From: Motiliproteus sp963974645
GTDB taxonomy: Bacteria > Pseudomonadota > Gammaproteobacteria > Pseudomonadales > Balneatricaceae
Assembly (NCBI GenBank): GCA_963974645.1
Contig: CAXBEA010000076.1
Coordinates: 1-19,053, forward strand
Direction: 5' to 3'
Length of the DNA stretch: 19,053 nt
Shown: positions 1 to 6,774 of the stretch, one piece after another
Layout: the number at the start of each line of letters is the position of its first letter
Numbering within the stretch: position 1 is the stretch's first letter
Made by a program: the position numbers and the translations under genes
The notes under the pieces: generated by a model
Database searches by the model: none
What the model was told of the DNA's origin: nothing
The model's input: only the letters and a program-made list of their open reading frames with translations

Positions 1-133
1 TAGACGTCTCGTAAGCTGCCACCAACTCTTCAGCATCTACTGTCATAGCACGATCCATCCGACGCTGGCTCACCCAGTAAAGCCATTCAAAAATTTGAGT
101 CGAGCTTTTCTGAACCTCTGCCACTCGGACCAC
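1..133 (-). CDS. Unidentified protein, partial (runs off the left edge)
   Basis: This minus-strand frame is open from position 148 to the window edge. Possible starts are GTG at 133 or 123, or ATG at 58; none has a convincing ribosome binding site. The translation looks protein-like, with an aromatic stretch (FEWLYWVSQRRMDRAM) followed by an acidic helix (DAEELVAAYE). I do not recognise the family. It overlaps the 66-codon reading frame at 70-270 in the -1 frame. The two could be one gene split by a frameshift, two overlapping genes, or one gene and one shadow. The C-terminal part is outside the window, so no function is proposed. Confidence 0.35.
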   Translation of the reverse strand, partial: MVRVAEVQKSSTQIFEWLYWVSQRRMDRAMTVDAEELVAAYETS

Positions 134-270
134 AAATCCACTAACTGGTCATCGGCTAGGTTGATATTGGCCCCAAACCGGACATTGAACGAACGTCTGG
201 TTTCGGCAGTAGCTGCGACTAGTACTAAACCGCTCGAGCGGTAAGGGCTGCCACCTTTAAACCTCGGCAT
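70..270 (-). CDS. Hypothetical 66-aa protein
   Basis: A 66-codon minus-strand reading frame starts at ATG 270 with only a weak purine stretch (AAGAGA) in front. The N-terminal half is basic (MPRFKGGSPYRSS). The middle is ordinary globular-looking sequence, and an acidic/aromatic helix (DDQLVDLWSEWQRF) follows. The frame of the neighbouring partial gene takes over in -1 phase at about 105-110, where the mRNA carries A-AAA-G. If the two frames are joined there, the product reads as a continuous protein without the basic tail seen here. I do not recognise the family. It may be the 5' half of a frameshifted gene. Confidence 0.3.
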   Translation of the reverse strand: MPRFKGGSPYRSSGLVLVAATAETRRSFNVRFGANINLADDQLVDLWSEWQRFRKARLKFLNGFTG

Positions 271-305
271 TCTCTTGATACCACACTGATCCCTGCTAGC
301 GCTGT

Positions 306-349
306 CCTATCAAGAAGTGGAGGGTATTTCCCCTCTGCTTCTTGATAGG
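306..349. promoter_or_regulatory. Strong hairpin overlapping the integrase ribosome binding site
   Basis: CCTATCAAGAAG (306-317) is perfectly complementary to CTTCTTGATAGG (338-349). The pairing continues inward through two G-T wobbles and GAGGG/CCCTC to a 6-nt loop, giving roughly 19 paired positions. The AGGAG ribosome binding site of the integrase remnant (347-351) lies partly in the 3' arm, so a transcript entering from upstream would hide it. Such hairpins are known to block read-in expression of transposase genes. Hairpins also occur at the ends of IS91-like elements. Which applies here is inference. Confidence 0.6.
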
Positions 350-358
350 AGTAGCATC

Positions 359-505
359 ATGGCTATTTCAAACACCAACAGCCCATTACGCCAACGCTTC
401 ATCGATGATATGAGCTTGCGTAAGCTAGCCCCTAAAACACAGTTACCGACGAAGTTTTGGATGATGGTAGCTAATGCATGTTTATGGGCTAGCAGGAGGG
501 AAAGT
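359..505 (+). pseudogene. Tyrosine recombinase/integrase N-terminal remnant
   Basis: ATG 359 has AGGAG seven bases upstream. The first 28 codons match the N-terminal SAM-like core-binding start of a subfamily of tyrosine integrases, including those that accompany IS91-like transposases. The visible motif is SPLRQRFIDDMSLRKLAPKTQ-like, with the typical 'LRQR.I.DM.LR.L.P.TQ' pattern. After codon 28 (about 442) the similarity stops and unrelated sequence follows to 505, where the IS66 element begins. Joining across that insertion (505 to 2952) gives a stop after three more codons, so the gene was already broken before IS66 landed. No catalytic domain remains. Confidence 0.6.
498..505. repeat. 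Target site duplication of the IS66 element, left copy
   Basis: GGGAAAGT directly precedes the left inverted repeat. An identical copy lies at 2944-2951, immediately after the right inverted repeat. Eight base pairs is the duplication length of the IS66 family. Confidence 0.95.
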
Positions 506-555
506 GTACGCGTCCGGTGAACCCATCTTATTCTTCGACCGTAATCCGGTAGCGT

Positions 556-585
556 AGGTGTCCACCTATTTCTAAGTGGACACCT
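556..585. promoter_or_regulatory. 10-10-10 hairpin in the IS66 leader, just before tnpA
   Basis: AGGTGTCCAC (556-565) and GTGGACACCT (576-585) are perfect inverted copies separated by ten bases. The 3' arm ends three bases before the tnpA ATG at 589, so it covers the place where the ribosome would bind. Similar leader dyads are common in IS66 elements. A role in limiting translation is inferred. Confidence 0.6.
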
Positions 586-588
586 GTT

Positions 589-951
589 ATGACCCTACTA
601 AGCGTGCCGAACACCTCTAAGAAGCGTCGACGCTTCCCGGCCGAGTTCAAAGCTAAGATTGTCGAAGCTTGCCTCCAGACCGATGTCTCAGTCGCGAAAA
701 TTGCACTCAAGCATGGCATCAATACCAACCTCGTTCATAAATGGATCCGTACGGCCCAGCAGCAGGACGCAGCGCCCATGGCGCCAGCTTTTCTTCCCGT
801 GGTTTTGCCGGCTCACTCCGGTACACCGGTGGTGCCTGCTACCGATACGATCCGGATTGAGTTACCCCGCGCTGGCGGGACGGTCATCGTCAACTGGCCC
901 ATTGCGCAGGCGGACCGTTGTTTGCCCTGGCTACAGGCGCTGCTGGCATGA
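589..951 (+). CDS. tnpA: IS66 accessory protein TnpA (helix-turn-helix)
   Basis: This 120-aa protein is the first gene of the IS66 element. Residues about 13-55 form the helix-turn-helix of the IS66 OrfA/IS3 OrfA type: 'RRRFPAEFKAKIVEAC' leads into 'VAKIALKHGINTNLVHKWI'. The family is required together with TnpB for efficient transposition and probably binds element DNA. The C-terminal half is Pro/Val-rich and ends in a short conserved-looking 'ADRCLPWLQALL' helix. The ATG at 589 has no clear Shine-Dalgarno sequence, and the leader hairpin precedes it. The stop overlaps the tnpB start (ATGA), suggesting translational coupling. Confidence 0.9.
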   Translation: MTLLSVPNTSKKRRRFPAEFKAKIVEACLQTDVSVAKIALKHGINTNLVHKWIRTAQQQDAAPMAPAFLPVVLPAHSGTPVVPATDTIRIELPRAGGTVIVNWPIAQADRCLPWLQALLA

Positions 952-1283
952 TCCGCATCGATGAGATCTGGCTGGCCACCGCGCCGCTGGATATGCGTGC
1001 CGGTCCTGATAGCGCACTGGCCCGGGTGGTGATGGTGTTCGGTTCGGCTCGTCCGCACTGTGCCTATCTGTTCGCCAACCGTCGGGCCAATCGGATCAAG
1101 GTGCTGGTCCATGATGGCCTTGGCATCTGGCTCTGCGCGCGCAGACTCCACCAAGGCAAGTTCCGCTGGGCTGAACTCTGGCGCGGCGATCAGCTAGCAC
1201 TGACCTCCGAACAACTTCAGGCTCTGGTGCAGGGGTTACCCTGGCAGCGCATCGGGCCAGACGGGGCCATTACGCTGGTATAA
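948..1283 (+). CDS. tnpB: IS66 accessory protein TnpB
   Basis: This 111-aa protein is the second gene of the element. The start is ATG 948, overlapping the tnpA stop by four bases. It carries the family signature in order: 'IWLATAPLDMRAGPDSAL' near the N-terminus (the VDMRKG-type motif), then 'CAYLFANRRANRIKVLVHDGLGIWLCARRL' and 'GKFRW' toward the C-terminus. TnpB of IS66 is an accessory transposition protein without a known catalytic centre. The length is normal. An 85-bp gap separates it from tnpC. Confidence 0.9.
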   Translation: MIRIDEIWLATAPLDMRAGPDSALARVVMVFGSARPHCAYLFANRRANRIKVLVHDGLGIWLCARRLHQGKFRWAELWRGDQLALTSEQLQALVQGLPWQRIGPDGAITLV

Positions 1284-1368
1284 CTCTGGCACGACATACT
1301 CTGTGACCGGTGACTATTAGCCGATCCGATTATCGCCGGGACGGCTCAGTTCCGGCACACTAACCGAC

Positions 1369-2928
1369 ATGATGCCAGCCAAAGATCTCACACAGCTTAC
1401 CCCCGATCAGCTACGCCTGTTGGCGTGCGAGCTGATAACGCGTGTCGAGCAACAAGATCAGGAGTTGGGGCGTCGTACCCTGGCACTCCACCGGAGCGAG
1501 CTACGCAATGAACAATTGACCCATGAGCTGGCGCTGCTCAAACGCCATCGCTTTGCCCGTCGCAGTGAGCAGTTCGATGAACTACAGATCAGCCTGCTCG
1601 ATGAGGTCATCGATGCGGATATCGCGGCCATTGAAACAGAACTGGAGCAGCTCCAGCCCGAACCGGCCCCCGTTGCGCCCAAGCAGAAGCCTAAACGTAG
1701 CCCGCTACCGCCACAGCTCCCTCGGACCGAGATCCATCACGATCCCGACGATACGCACTGTAGCTGCGGCTGCCAGCTTAAGCGTATCGGGGAAGAGATC
1801 AGCGAGAAGCTCGATTACACCCCGGGGGTGTTCAGGGTAGAGCGCCATATCCGCGGCAAGTGGGTCTGTGGCCAGTGTGAAACCCTGACCCAAGCGCCGA
1901 TGCCGGCGCATATCATCGACAAGGGGATCCCGACCGTGGGCTTGCTGGCTCAGGTGATGATCGCCAAGTATGCCGACCACCTACCGTTGTATCGTCAGGA
2001 ACAGATCTTCGAACGTGCTGGCCTAAAGATCGCTCGCTCGACACTGGCGCAGTGGATCGGCACCTGCGGCGTCCAGCTGCAACCCTTGGTCGATGCCCTG
2101 CGTGAGTCGGTACTCAACGATCCGGTGGTGCATGCCGACGAAACGCCGGTGCCCATGCTGGCACCGGGCAAAAAGAAGACGCACCGTGCGTATATCTGGG
2201 CCTACGCGACCACGCCGTTCTCTGCGCTGAAAGCCGTGGTCTACGACTTCGCTCCTAGTCGAGCGGGAGAGCATGCCCGCACGTTCCTCGGCGACTGGTG
2301 CGGTAAATTGGTCTGCGATGATTACGCCGGTTACAAGGCCGGCTTCGGACAGGGGGTCACCGAGATCGGTTGCATGGCCCATGCTCGTCGTAAGTTCTTC
2401 GATCTACATGTGGCCAACAAAAGCCAAATAGCCGGACAGGCGCTGGACTATATCGGTCAGTTGTACGGCATCGAACGCAAAGCCAAAGAGCTGAACCCGG
2501 AGCAAAGAAGGCAGCTACGTCAGGCAGAAGCCCGTCCGATCATTGATGCACTGCATCGGTGGATGCAGGCGCAACGCCTGCAGGTACCGGACGGTTCGGC
2601 AACGGCTAAAGCGCTAAATTACAGCCTTAGGCGGTGGGATGCGTTGACGCGCTATCTGGAGGATGGTGCCGTTCCGATCGACAACAACTGGGTGGAGAAC
2701 CAGATCCGGCCGTGGGCGTTAGGTCGTTCGAACTGGCTGTTCGCGGGGTCACTACGCAGTGGTCAGCGGGCGGCGGCAGTCATGAGCCTGATCCAGTCGG
2801 CACGACTGAACGGACATGATCCCTATGCATATCTGAAGGATATACTCAGCCGGCTACCGACACAGAAAGCCAGCAAGATCGGGGAACTGCTCCCGCATAA
2901 CTGGCAGTCATCGGCTGACAAGGTGTGA
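1369..2928 (+). CDS. tnpC: IS66 family DDE transposase TnpC
   Basis: This 519-aa protein is the catalytic transposase. Residues about 20-100 form a long Leu-rich coiled coil. Residues about 128-175 hold a Cys-rich zinc finger (CSCGC ... CGQC), known from the IS66 zinc-finger domain. The DDE core follows: D257 in 'VVHADETPVPM', D317 (or D318) in 'VCDDYAGYKAGF', the 'GCMAHARRKFFD' block, and E443 in 'PIDNNWVENQIRP'. The end '...ALGRSNWLFAGS...' plus the short C-terminal tail are typical. The frame is intact and full length, so the element may still be active. Confidence 0.95.
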   Translation: MMPAKDLTQLTPDQLRLLACELITRVEQQDQELGRRTLALHRSELRNEQLTHELALLKRHRFARRSEQFDELQISLLDEVIDADIAAIETELEQLQPEPAPVAPKQKPKRSPLPPQLPRTEIHHDPDDTHCSCGCQLKRIGEEISEKLDYTPGVFRVERHIRGKWVCGQCETLTQAPMPAHIIDKGIPTVGLLAQVMIAKYADHLPLYRQEQIFERAGLKIARSTLAQWIGTCGVQLQPLVDALRESVLNDPVVHADETPVPMLAPGKKKTHRAYIWAYATTPFSALKAVVYDFAPSRAGEHARTFLGDWCGKLVCDDYAGYKAGFGQGVTEIGCMAHARRKFFDLHVANKSQIAGQALDYIGQLYGIERKAKELNPEQRRQLRQAEARPIIDALHRWMQAQRLQVPDGSATAKALNYSLRRWDALTRYLEDGAVPIDNNWVENQIRPWALGRSNWLFAGSLRSGQRAAAVMSLIQSARLNGHDPYAYLKDILSRLPTQKASKIGELLPHNWQSSADKV

Positions 2929-2943
2929 TCGCCGGACGCTTAC

Positions 2944-2951
2944 GGGAAAGT
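2944..2951. repeat. Target site duplication of the IS66 element, right copy
   Basis: GGGAAAGT directly follows the right inverted repeat and is identical to 498-505. The 70 bases after it, up to the toxin stop codon, contain only a short open stretch ending in TAA at about 3001. I do not recognise it. Confidence 0.95.
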
Positions 2952-3021
2952 TTATCGAACTGATGTTGCACCTGAGTGAAGGGAATACAGGCAGCAAATA
3001 ACGTGTTTGGACAGAGGCCAG

Positions 3022-3720
3022 TTAGGGAGTAACGCCTTGGATCAGCGAATAATGCGTAAACCCCTTTCCGTCCCAGTGAAACTCATAATGCCCCCCCTGA
3101 GTAGCTGGAGGGGTTATTGCTGTAGTACGTAACGCCGCTACGCATGAACCACCTGAATGTCGCAGAGATTTGTAAAGAATACCTGCCTCGCGGGCGATAA
3201 ACAGCTTTCGCCCCAGTGACTGAGCATGGCCCCAGTCCTCCGCATGGGCTGCCGAATCATTCCTGACATCGCACAGTGTCGCGTCAGTAGTCGCCACATA
3301 GCAGCGCATCTGAACGACCTGAGCAGGCTCGCTGGTGAGAGCTAGGCGGCGCTCCTGGCTGTGCATCGACTCGCTTAGAGCGGTCTCGGGAGAGAGCCCC
3401 GCGTAATAGATGCCAAAAGATCCATCGGTGAAGCGGGATGCGAAGCCGGTGTGTGAGAACGCTGCCATAATGGCCGTTGTGCCCGGGCCAACCAGCCTAT
3501 CCTCCGAGGGAATGCGGTAAATGTCGCCGACCTCGTCGCGTAGCCTGTCGTTGGTTAATGATTCAAGCTCGTAGGCAGCCTCAAGGTCAGCAGGGTCCAG
3601 CAAATCTTCAAAAAGCTGGATCGGGGGGTAGCAACTAGGGATAAGTCTCCATGACTTCTGGTTAATGGCAATCTTATCCAAAATGCGACCCCCGTTCGGC
3701 ATCCAAGTAACGACGAACAT
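3022..3720 (-). CDS. RES-domain toxin (NAD+-degrading, type II TA)
   Basis: About 232 aa from ATG 3720. The RES fold is visible: R69 in 'GDIYRIPSED', then R96 and 'DGSFGIYYAGLSPETALSES' with the conserved Tyr and Glu, then 'AREAGILYKSLRHSGGSCVAALR' and a closing 'EFHWDGKG' strand. Family members degrade NAD+ and arrest growth unless bound by their Xre/DUF2384 antitoxin; a related subgroup ADP-ribosylates targets. The antitoxin gene lies directly upstream and overlaps it. The start is uncertain. ATG 3720 and ATG 3702 lack good ribosome binding sites, while TTG 3732 has GGAAGG four bases upstream. Overlap with the antitoxin suggests translational coupling. Confidence 0.85.
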   Translation of the reverse strand: MFVVTWMPNGGRILDKIAINQKSWRLIPSCYPPIQLFEDLLDPADLEAAYELESLTNDRLRDEVGDIYRIPSEDRLVGPGTTAIMAAFSHTGFASRFTDGSFGIYYAGLSPETALSESMHSQERRLALTSEPAQVVQMRCYVATTDATLCDVRNDSAAHAEDWGHAQSLGRKLFIAREAGILYKSLRHSGGSCVAALRTTAITPPATQGGHYEFHWDGKGFTHYSLIQGVTP

Positions 3721-4078
3721 CCCACAAATCAATCAGCCTTCCAGCAGACATACGCTCTACCATGGATTGACCGCCAAACATAACGTTTGCTCGATGGGGG
3801 TACTGATTCCACTGATTTTTAGGGTAGAGCAGCTCCACACCTTTTCTTATTCCAGCGAGGAGAGACAGCCGCTCCAGCGTGTCTTTAGATAGCCGCACCG
3901 TCTGATCGGAGTTAACTTTTTGCTTCCAGTTATACAGGGTGGCTCGTGCTGGCGATCCGGCGATTGATAGCTGTTGATCTTCGGACAGCCTCCATGCCTC
4001 CGCCAAACGGAAAAACAATTTAAGGGCCACCAGACCCATTCGATCAGCGTTGCTTTGTGCGGGTTTTGTGGCGGGCAT
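3674..4078 (-). CDS. Xre/MbcA/ParS-type antitoxin (DUF2384)
   Basis: This 134-aa protein starts at ATG 4078, with GGAG eight bases upstream. The N-terminal part (residues about 12-55) is a helix-turn-helix-like helical domain ending in 'GSPARATLYNWKQK'. The C-terminal DUF2384 toxin-binding part (residues about 65-128) reads 'LERLSLLAGIRKGVELLYP ... NVMFGGQSMVERM ... LIDLWDVRRYLDAERG', a clear match to this family. It binds and blocks the RES toxin and normally represses its own promoter. It is the first gene of the pair and overlaps the toxin start. The upstream boundary lies next to the IS5 remnant. Confidence 0.85.
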   Translation of the reverse strand: MPATKPAQSNADRMGLVALKLFFRLAEAWRLSEDQQLSIAGSPARATLYNWKQKVNSDQTVRLSKDTLERLSLLAGIRKGVELLYPKNQWNQYPHRANVMFGGQSMVERMSAGRLIDLWDVRRYLDAERGSHFG

Positions 4079-4100
4079 GATATTCTCCAATGAATCTTTA

Positions 4101-4140
4101 TTTGGACTCTTGCTAAAACAATAGTCCATATTTAGACTTA
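4101..4140 (-). promoter_or_regulatory. Candidate operator of the toxin-antitoxin operon
   Basis: TGGACT (4103-4108) and AGTCCA (4123-4128) form an inverted repeat 14 bases apart. A related TTAGACTTA follows at about 4131-4139. They lie 25-60 bases upstream of the antitoxin start, where an autoregulating Xre protein would bind. The assignment is inferred from position and symmetry only. Confidence 0.4.
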
Positions 4141-4164
4141 CGGCAACTAATTGCCGGATAATTA

Positions 4165-4728
4165 CAGCTGTTTGAGCATCAACACCTATATGGGCTTTAG
4201 CCCAAAGTGCCACTGATTACCTTTCTTGGTCTGATGCATCTCAGGGTCACGCTCACCGGTTTTGTTCTTGGTCGAGCTGGGCGCTTCGATGATGGTGGCA
4301 TTCATCAGCGTTCCTTCGTTCACGAGAACTCCGGCTTCGGTCAGCCAGTTGCTAACTTCAGCAAAAATCTTTCGAGCCAGGCCATGACGTTCCAGCAGGT
4401 GACGGAAGTTCATGATGGTGGTGTGATCCGGCATCACGCCGTCAAGTGACAGGCCAGCAAACATGGGCATGGAGGCGATCTCGTAGAGCGCGTCCTCCAT
4501 AGCAGGATCACTCATGCTGTACAACTGCTGTAAGCAGTGAATACGAAGCATAGTTAATAGAGGATAGGGCCGACGGCCGTTACCGACCTTGGGGTAATGA
4601 GGCTCGATCACCGACACCAACAGCTGTCATGGAGTCAGCGTTTCCATCCGCCCGAGGAAGATCTCTTTACGGGTCTAGCGGCGCTTGTTTTGGTACTCGC
4701 TGTCAGCGAAAGTGAGCTGGTGATCCAT
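4165..4728 (-). pseudogene. IS5-family transposase remnant
   Basis: Minus-strand remains of an IS5-type DDE transposase. It starts at ATG 4728 (MDHQLTFADSEY). Two nonsense codons interrupt the first 40 codons: TAG at a position usually CAG, and TGA at a position usually TGG ('LTP*QLL'). Then a long open part shows unmistakable family blocks: 'IEPHYPKVGNGRRPYPL', 'SDPAMEDALYEI', 'DHTTIMNFRHLLERH', 'NATIIEAPSSTKNKTG' (first catalytic region) and 'DPEMHQTKKGNQWHFGLK'. One base is missing near 4194, so the next block (AHIGVDAQT) is in another frame. Homology ends near 4165, so the C-terminal half with the remaining catalytic residues is gone. The toxin-antitoxin region begins right there. Confidence 0.85.
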
Positions 4729-4997
4729 CGGAAGTCTCTCAGGAAATCAGATGATGGATTATCTCATGCTGTGGTTTAGAGCAATTTGTGTCACTGGGTC
4801 TACTCTACAATGCGGCTTCCAGGGTTCTTTTTGACCATAAGCTGTCCTCAACTTGGCGCATAAGCTGTCATTCTCCTCATTTCTTCTAGCATAAGCATTG
4901 ACTATCGTTGAAGTACAAAACCGCCAGTCACAGGTTAGCATTGGGGATTTTAGCAACTGGCTAGCCAAGTTCAGAGATGTTGGTGCACAGCGTTTAA
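4729..4997. other. Non-coding spacer with an 11-bp direct repeat
   Basis: No gene is supported here. The right part may include the lost 5' end of the IS5 element, but I cannot define its terminal repeat. CATAAGCTGTC occurs at 4836-4846 and again at 4859-4869, 23 bases apart. An antisense reading frame through 4759-5019 has no ribosome binding site and no family resemblance. Confidence 0.4.
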
Positions 4998-5678
4998 TAT
5001 GCGTTTCTAGAAGGCCCATTTCCTCAAAGTATTAAAGAAAAGGCTGCGCTACATGGTGGATCGATTTGCCTGATCAATCTCAGCGAGGAAGTTCAACATG
5101 AACAATTACCTCTAGATTTCATCGGATTCAAGTACTTCACCAAGAACTTTGAAATAACTGCTGTCGAGGACCTTGAACCTTCTTACTCTATGAGTGAAGC
5201 CGAGGAGTTGGGTGTATCGGATGTCATGAGAGAACGTGAATCTATAACGTTCGACATGAACACAAAATGCTGGTCATTTAACCGAACTCACTCCCTTTCT
5301 TTTTTTACATTAGTTAGAGACTTCGTAGTTCAGGATCAAGGTGAAGGGAGCGGAGAAGTCAATGTTAGCTTCGATCTTAAGACAGGTACTCCTCTTTACT
5401 ACATGATTGAAGGCCGCTTTCTTCGAATCGGTTTGAAGTGCAAAGTGATATGGAAAAGGTCAATCTCCATCAACCCTATATCGATAATGACCTATGAACA
5501 GCTCGACCACGGTCCTCTAGCATGGGTCATAGGTCTTATACATGAATCACCTGTAGGTCCAGTTGAAATGAAAATGCCGTTGGTAAAGGAAGGTGATGCG
5601 TACCAAATAAGTCATCTTCAGATCGATAGCCCAGAAGGGGCTGAGTTTAGCATCACAATGAATAAGGTCCGTAGCTAG
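4998..5678 (+). pseudogene. Unidentified gene, 5' end missing
   Basis: A 226-codon open frame follows a stop at 4995. The first in-frame ATG is only at 5190 and has no ribosome binding site. The 64 codons before it are clearly protein-like (for example 'GGSICLINLSEEV' and 'LDFIGFKYFTKNFEITAVEDL'), so coding very likely began further upstream and the true start was lost. The product would be soluble, acidic and rich in beta-type sequence, without signal peptide or membrane segments. I do not recognise the family. It ends nine bases before a small gene with a strong ribosome binding site, so the two were probably cotranscribed. Loss of the 5' end fits the IS5 debris just upstream. Confidence 0.5.
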
Positions 5679-5687
5679 GAGGCAGCC

Positions 5688-5813
5688 ATGGTCGAATGGA
5701 TATTGATAATCACGCTTCATAAGTTAAATGAGCCAGGAAAAATTGCAGCATACGATGTTGAAATTATTGACGGTTTTAGAACTGAATATTCTTGCTTATC
5801 TACCGCTGATTAA
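5688..5813 (+). CDS. Small unidentified protein (41 aa)
   Basis: ATG 5688 is preceded by AGGAGG five bases upstream, the best ribosome binding site in the window. The 41-codon product begins with a hydrophobic stretch (MVEWILIITLH) and continues into 'KIAAYDVEIIDGFRTEY', then stops at TAA 5811. After this stop the same frame stays open for another 35 codons to 5921. The gene may therefore be a longer one cut by a nonsense mutation. It lies nine bases after the truncated gene at 4998-5678. No family is recognised. Confidence 0.5.
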   Translation: MVEWILIITLHKLNEPGKIAAYDVEIIDGFRTEYSCLSTAD

Positions 5814-5825
5814 ATAGGTAATAAG

Positions 5826-5921
5826 GTGGCGAAGCAGACTATTAACCATCGCGCAGCAGAAGTATGGAACTCGATGGGAGGCAGGGAACAGCTGCAATTT
5901 TCACAGATAGCACTCAGATAA
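5826..5921 (+). pseudogene. In-frame continuation of the 41-aa gene after its stop
   Basis: From GTG 5826 the frame encodes 31 protein-like residues (VAKQTINHRAAEVWNSM...), in phase with the preceding small gene and separated from it by one TAA and four codons. It could be the distal half of a gene interrupted by a nonsense mutation, or a chance open frame. There is only a poor ribosome binding site of its own. Confidence 0.25.
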
Positions 5922-6185
5922 CCTAGTGAATTGGATTGATGCGGGAGAGCCCTGAGAGATGGGTCGTCAGCGTCCGTTACGTGTTGGTTACCTCCGCTAA
6001 AAAATCCTCAAATCTCGTAGCCTGTGTGGTCGCTTGTGCGACTTACCGGACATCCCTGGATGTCGGACACATTAGACCAAGGAGTTGCTGCGTCGCAGCA
6101 AAAAAGTTGTTAGCCTTAACCTCGAGCACAGAATCACAGATAAATACGGCACCTCGCCCGATGTCAGATTTCAGCTCCTGAGGAA
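5922..6185. other. Palindrome-rich spacer
   Basis: No gene is supported. It holds three short dyads: GTCGC/GCGAC (6029-6033 and 6038-6042), GACATCC-CT-GGATGTC (6049-6064), and TTGCTGCG-T-CGCAGCAA (about 6083-6099). The first resembles a motif found again at 6616 and 8874. The second shares its core with the palindrome at 9600. Confidence 0.5.
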
Positions 6186-6188
6186 ATG

Positions 6189-6479
6189 ATGACCTGCTTC
6201 AACTCCGAATGTGTAGGTAACAGCGATTTCGAGCGTATAGTCTTTTACGCCCGCAAGCGCTTTATCGAAGGCATAGATACCATCACCCTGATGACTCAAG
6301 CCAAGAATGAGCGAGAGAAGCGCGAAATCGCTCTTGCAGCCCTGCTTGATCTGGATGACGACCGTATCCGTGAACTCAAGCTTTTTTATTGTGAAAACAG
6401 CGACTGCAAGGCCAGCAGCTACCGTCAACAACTCCAACAAATGCTTGCCGGTTTACAAACTCAGGTAGCTGGTTTCTAA
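6189..6479 (+). CDS. Hypothetical 96-aa protein with paired Cys
   Basis: ATG 6189 has GAGGA four bases upstream; ATG 6186 is in the same frame but too close to that site. The product is soluble and mostly helical. It has Cys residues near both ends (C3 and C8 by this start; 'FYCENSDC' near residue 67-75), which might bind a metal or form disulfides. The middle 'TLMTQAKNEREKREIALAALLDLDDDRIRELKLF' is a charged helical stretch. Codon use and spacing look genuine. I believe similar short uncharacterised proteins occur in other gammaproteobacteria, but I know no function. It stands alone: more than 370 bases of spacer follow. Confidence 0.6.
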   Translation: MTCFNSECVGNSDFERIVFYARKRFIEGIDTITLMTQAKNEREKREIALAALLDLDDDRIRELKLFYCENSDCKASSYRQQLQQMLAGLQTQVAGF

Positions 6480-6774
6480 CCATTTTCCGCCCTGCATATG
6501 AGCTAACGTCGTCACTTAGTCCTTTCGCCTATCCAAGCTATATAACGGGGCCTGGCCTTTTGCCCGTAAAGAGGTTCTTCCATCAGTGATTGGAACCTAA
6601 GTATGGCCTCAGATCTATGGTCGCTTGCTGCGACAAAGCCGCCATCCCAAGTTGCAAAGGTGAGTTGTCAGCTGCTGGCTGGACTCGCCTCATTGCTGTC
6701 ACTCCAAGTCTGCGACTTTTAATGTTCAGTTTTCTTCAGCTGAACTGATTACCAAAGTTTCTCCATAGCCTGTA
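6480..6774. other. Intergenic spacer with a repeated dyad
   Basis: No gene is supported. A GTCGC-TTGCT-GCGAC dyad at 6620-6634 sits inside a 28-base stretch (6616-6643) that recurs, with a few changes, at 8874-8901. The remainder shows no recognisable element. Confidence 0.5.

Larger units (their letters stand above)
506..2943 (+). mobile_element. Complete IS66-family insertion sequence (2438 bp)
   Basis: The left end (506, GTACGCGTCCGGTGA) and the complement of the right end (2943, GTAAGCGTCCGGCGA) agree at 13 of 15 positions and fit the IS66 GTAAGCG-type terminal repeat. The three genes tnpA, tnpB and tnpC lie inside in the canonical order and all are open. Perfect 8-bp direct repeats flank the element, so both ends are original and the insertion is probably recent. 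The length is normal for the family. The left repeat has C instead of the usual A at its fourth base. Confidence 0.95.

Noticed and set aside
4836..4869. CRISPR-like repeat (CATAAGCTGTC twice)
   Set aside because: There are only two copies of 11 bases, 23 bases apart, with no further units.
4759..5019. Antisense 86-codon reading frame on the minus strand
   Set aside because: It has no ribosome binding site and no family resemblance. Part of it overlaps the opposite-strand coding-like frame and the IS5 flank.
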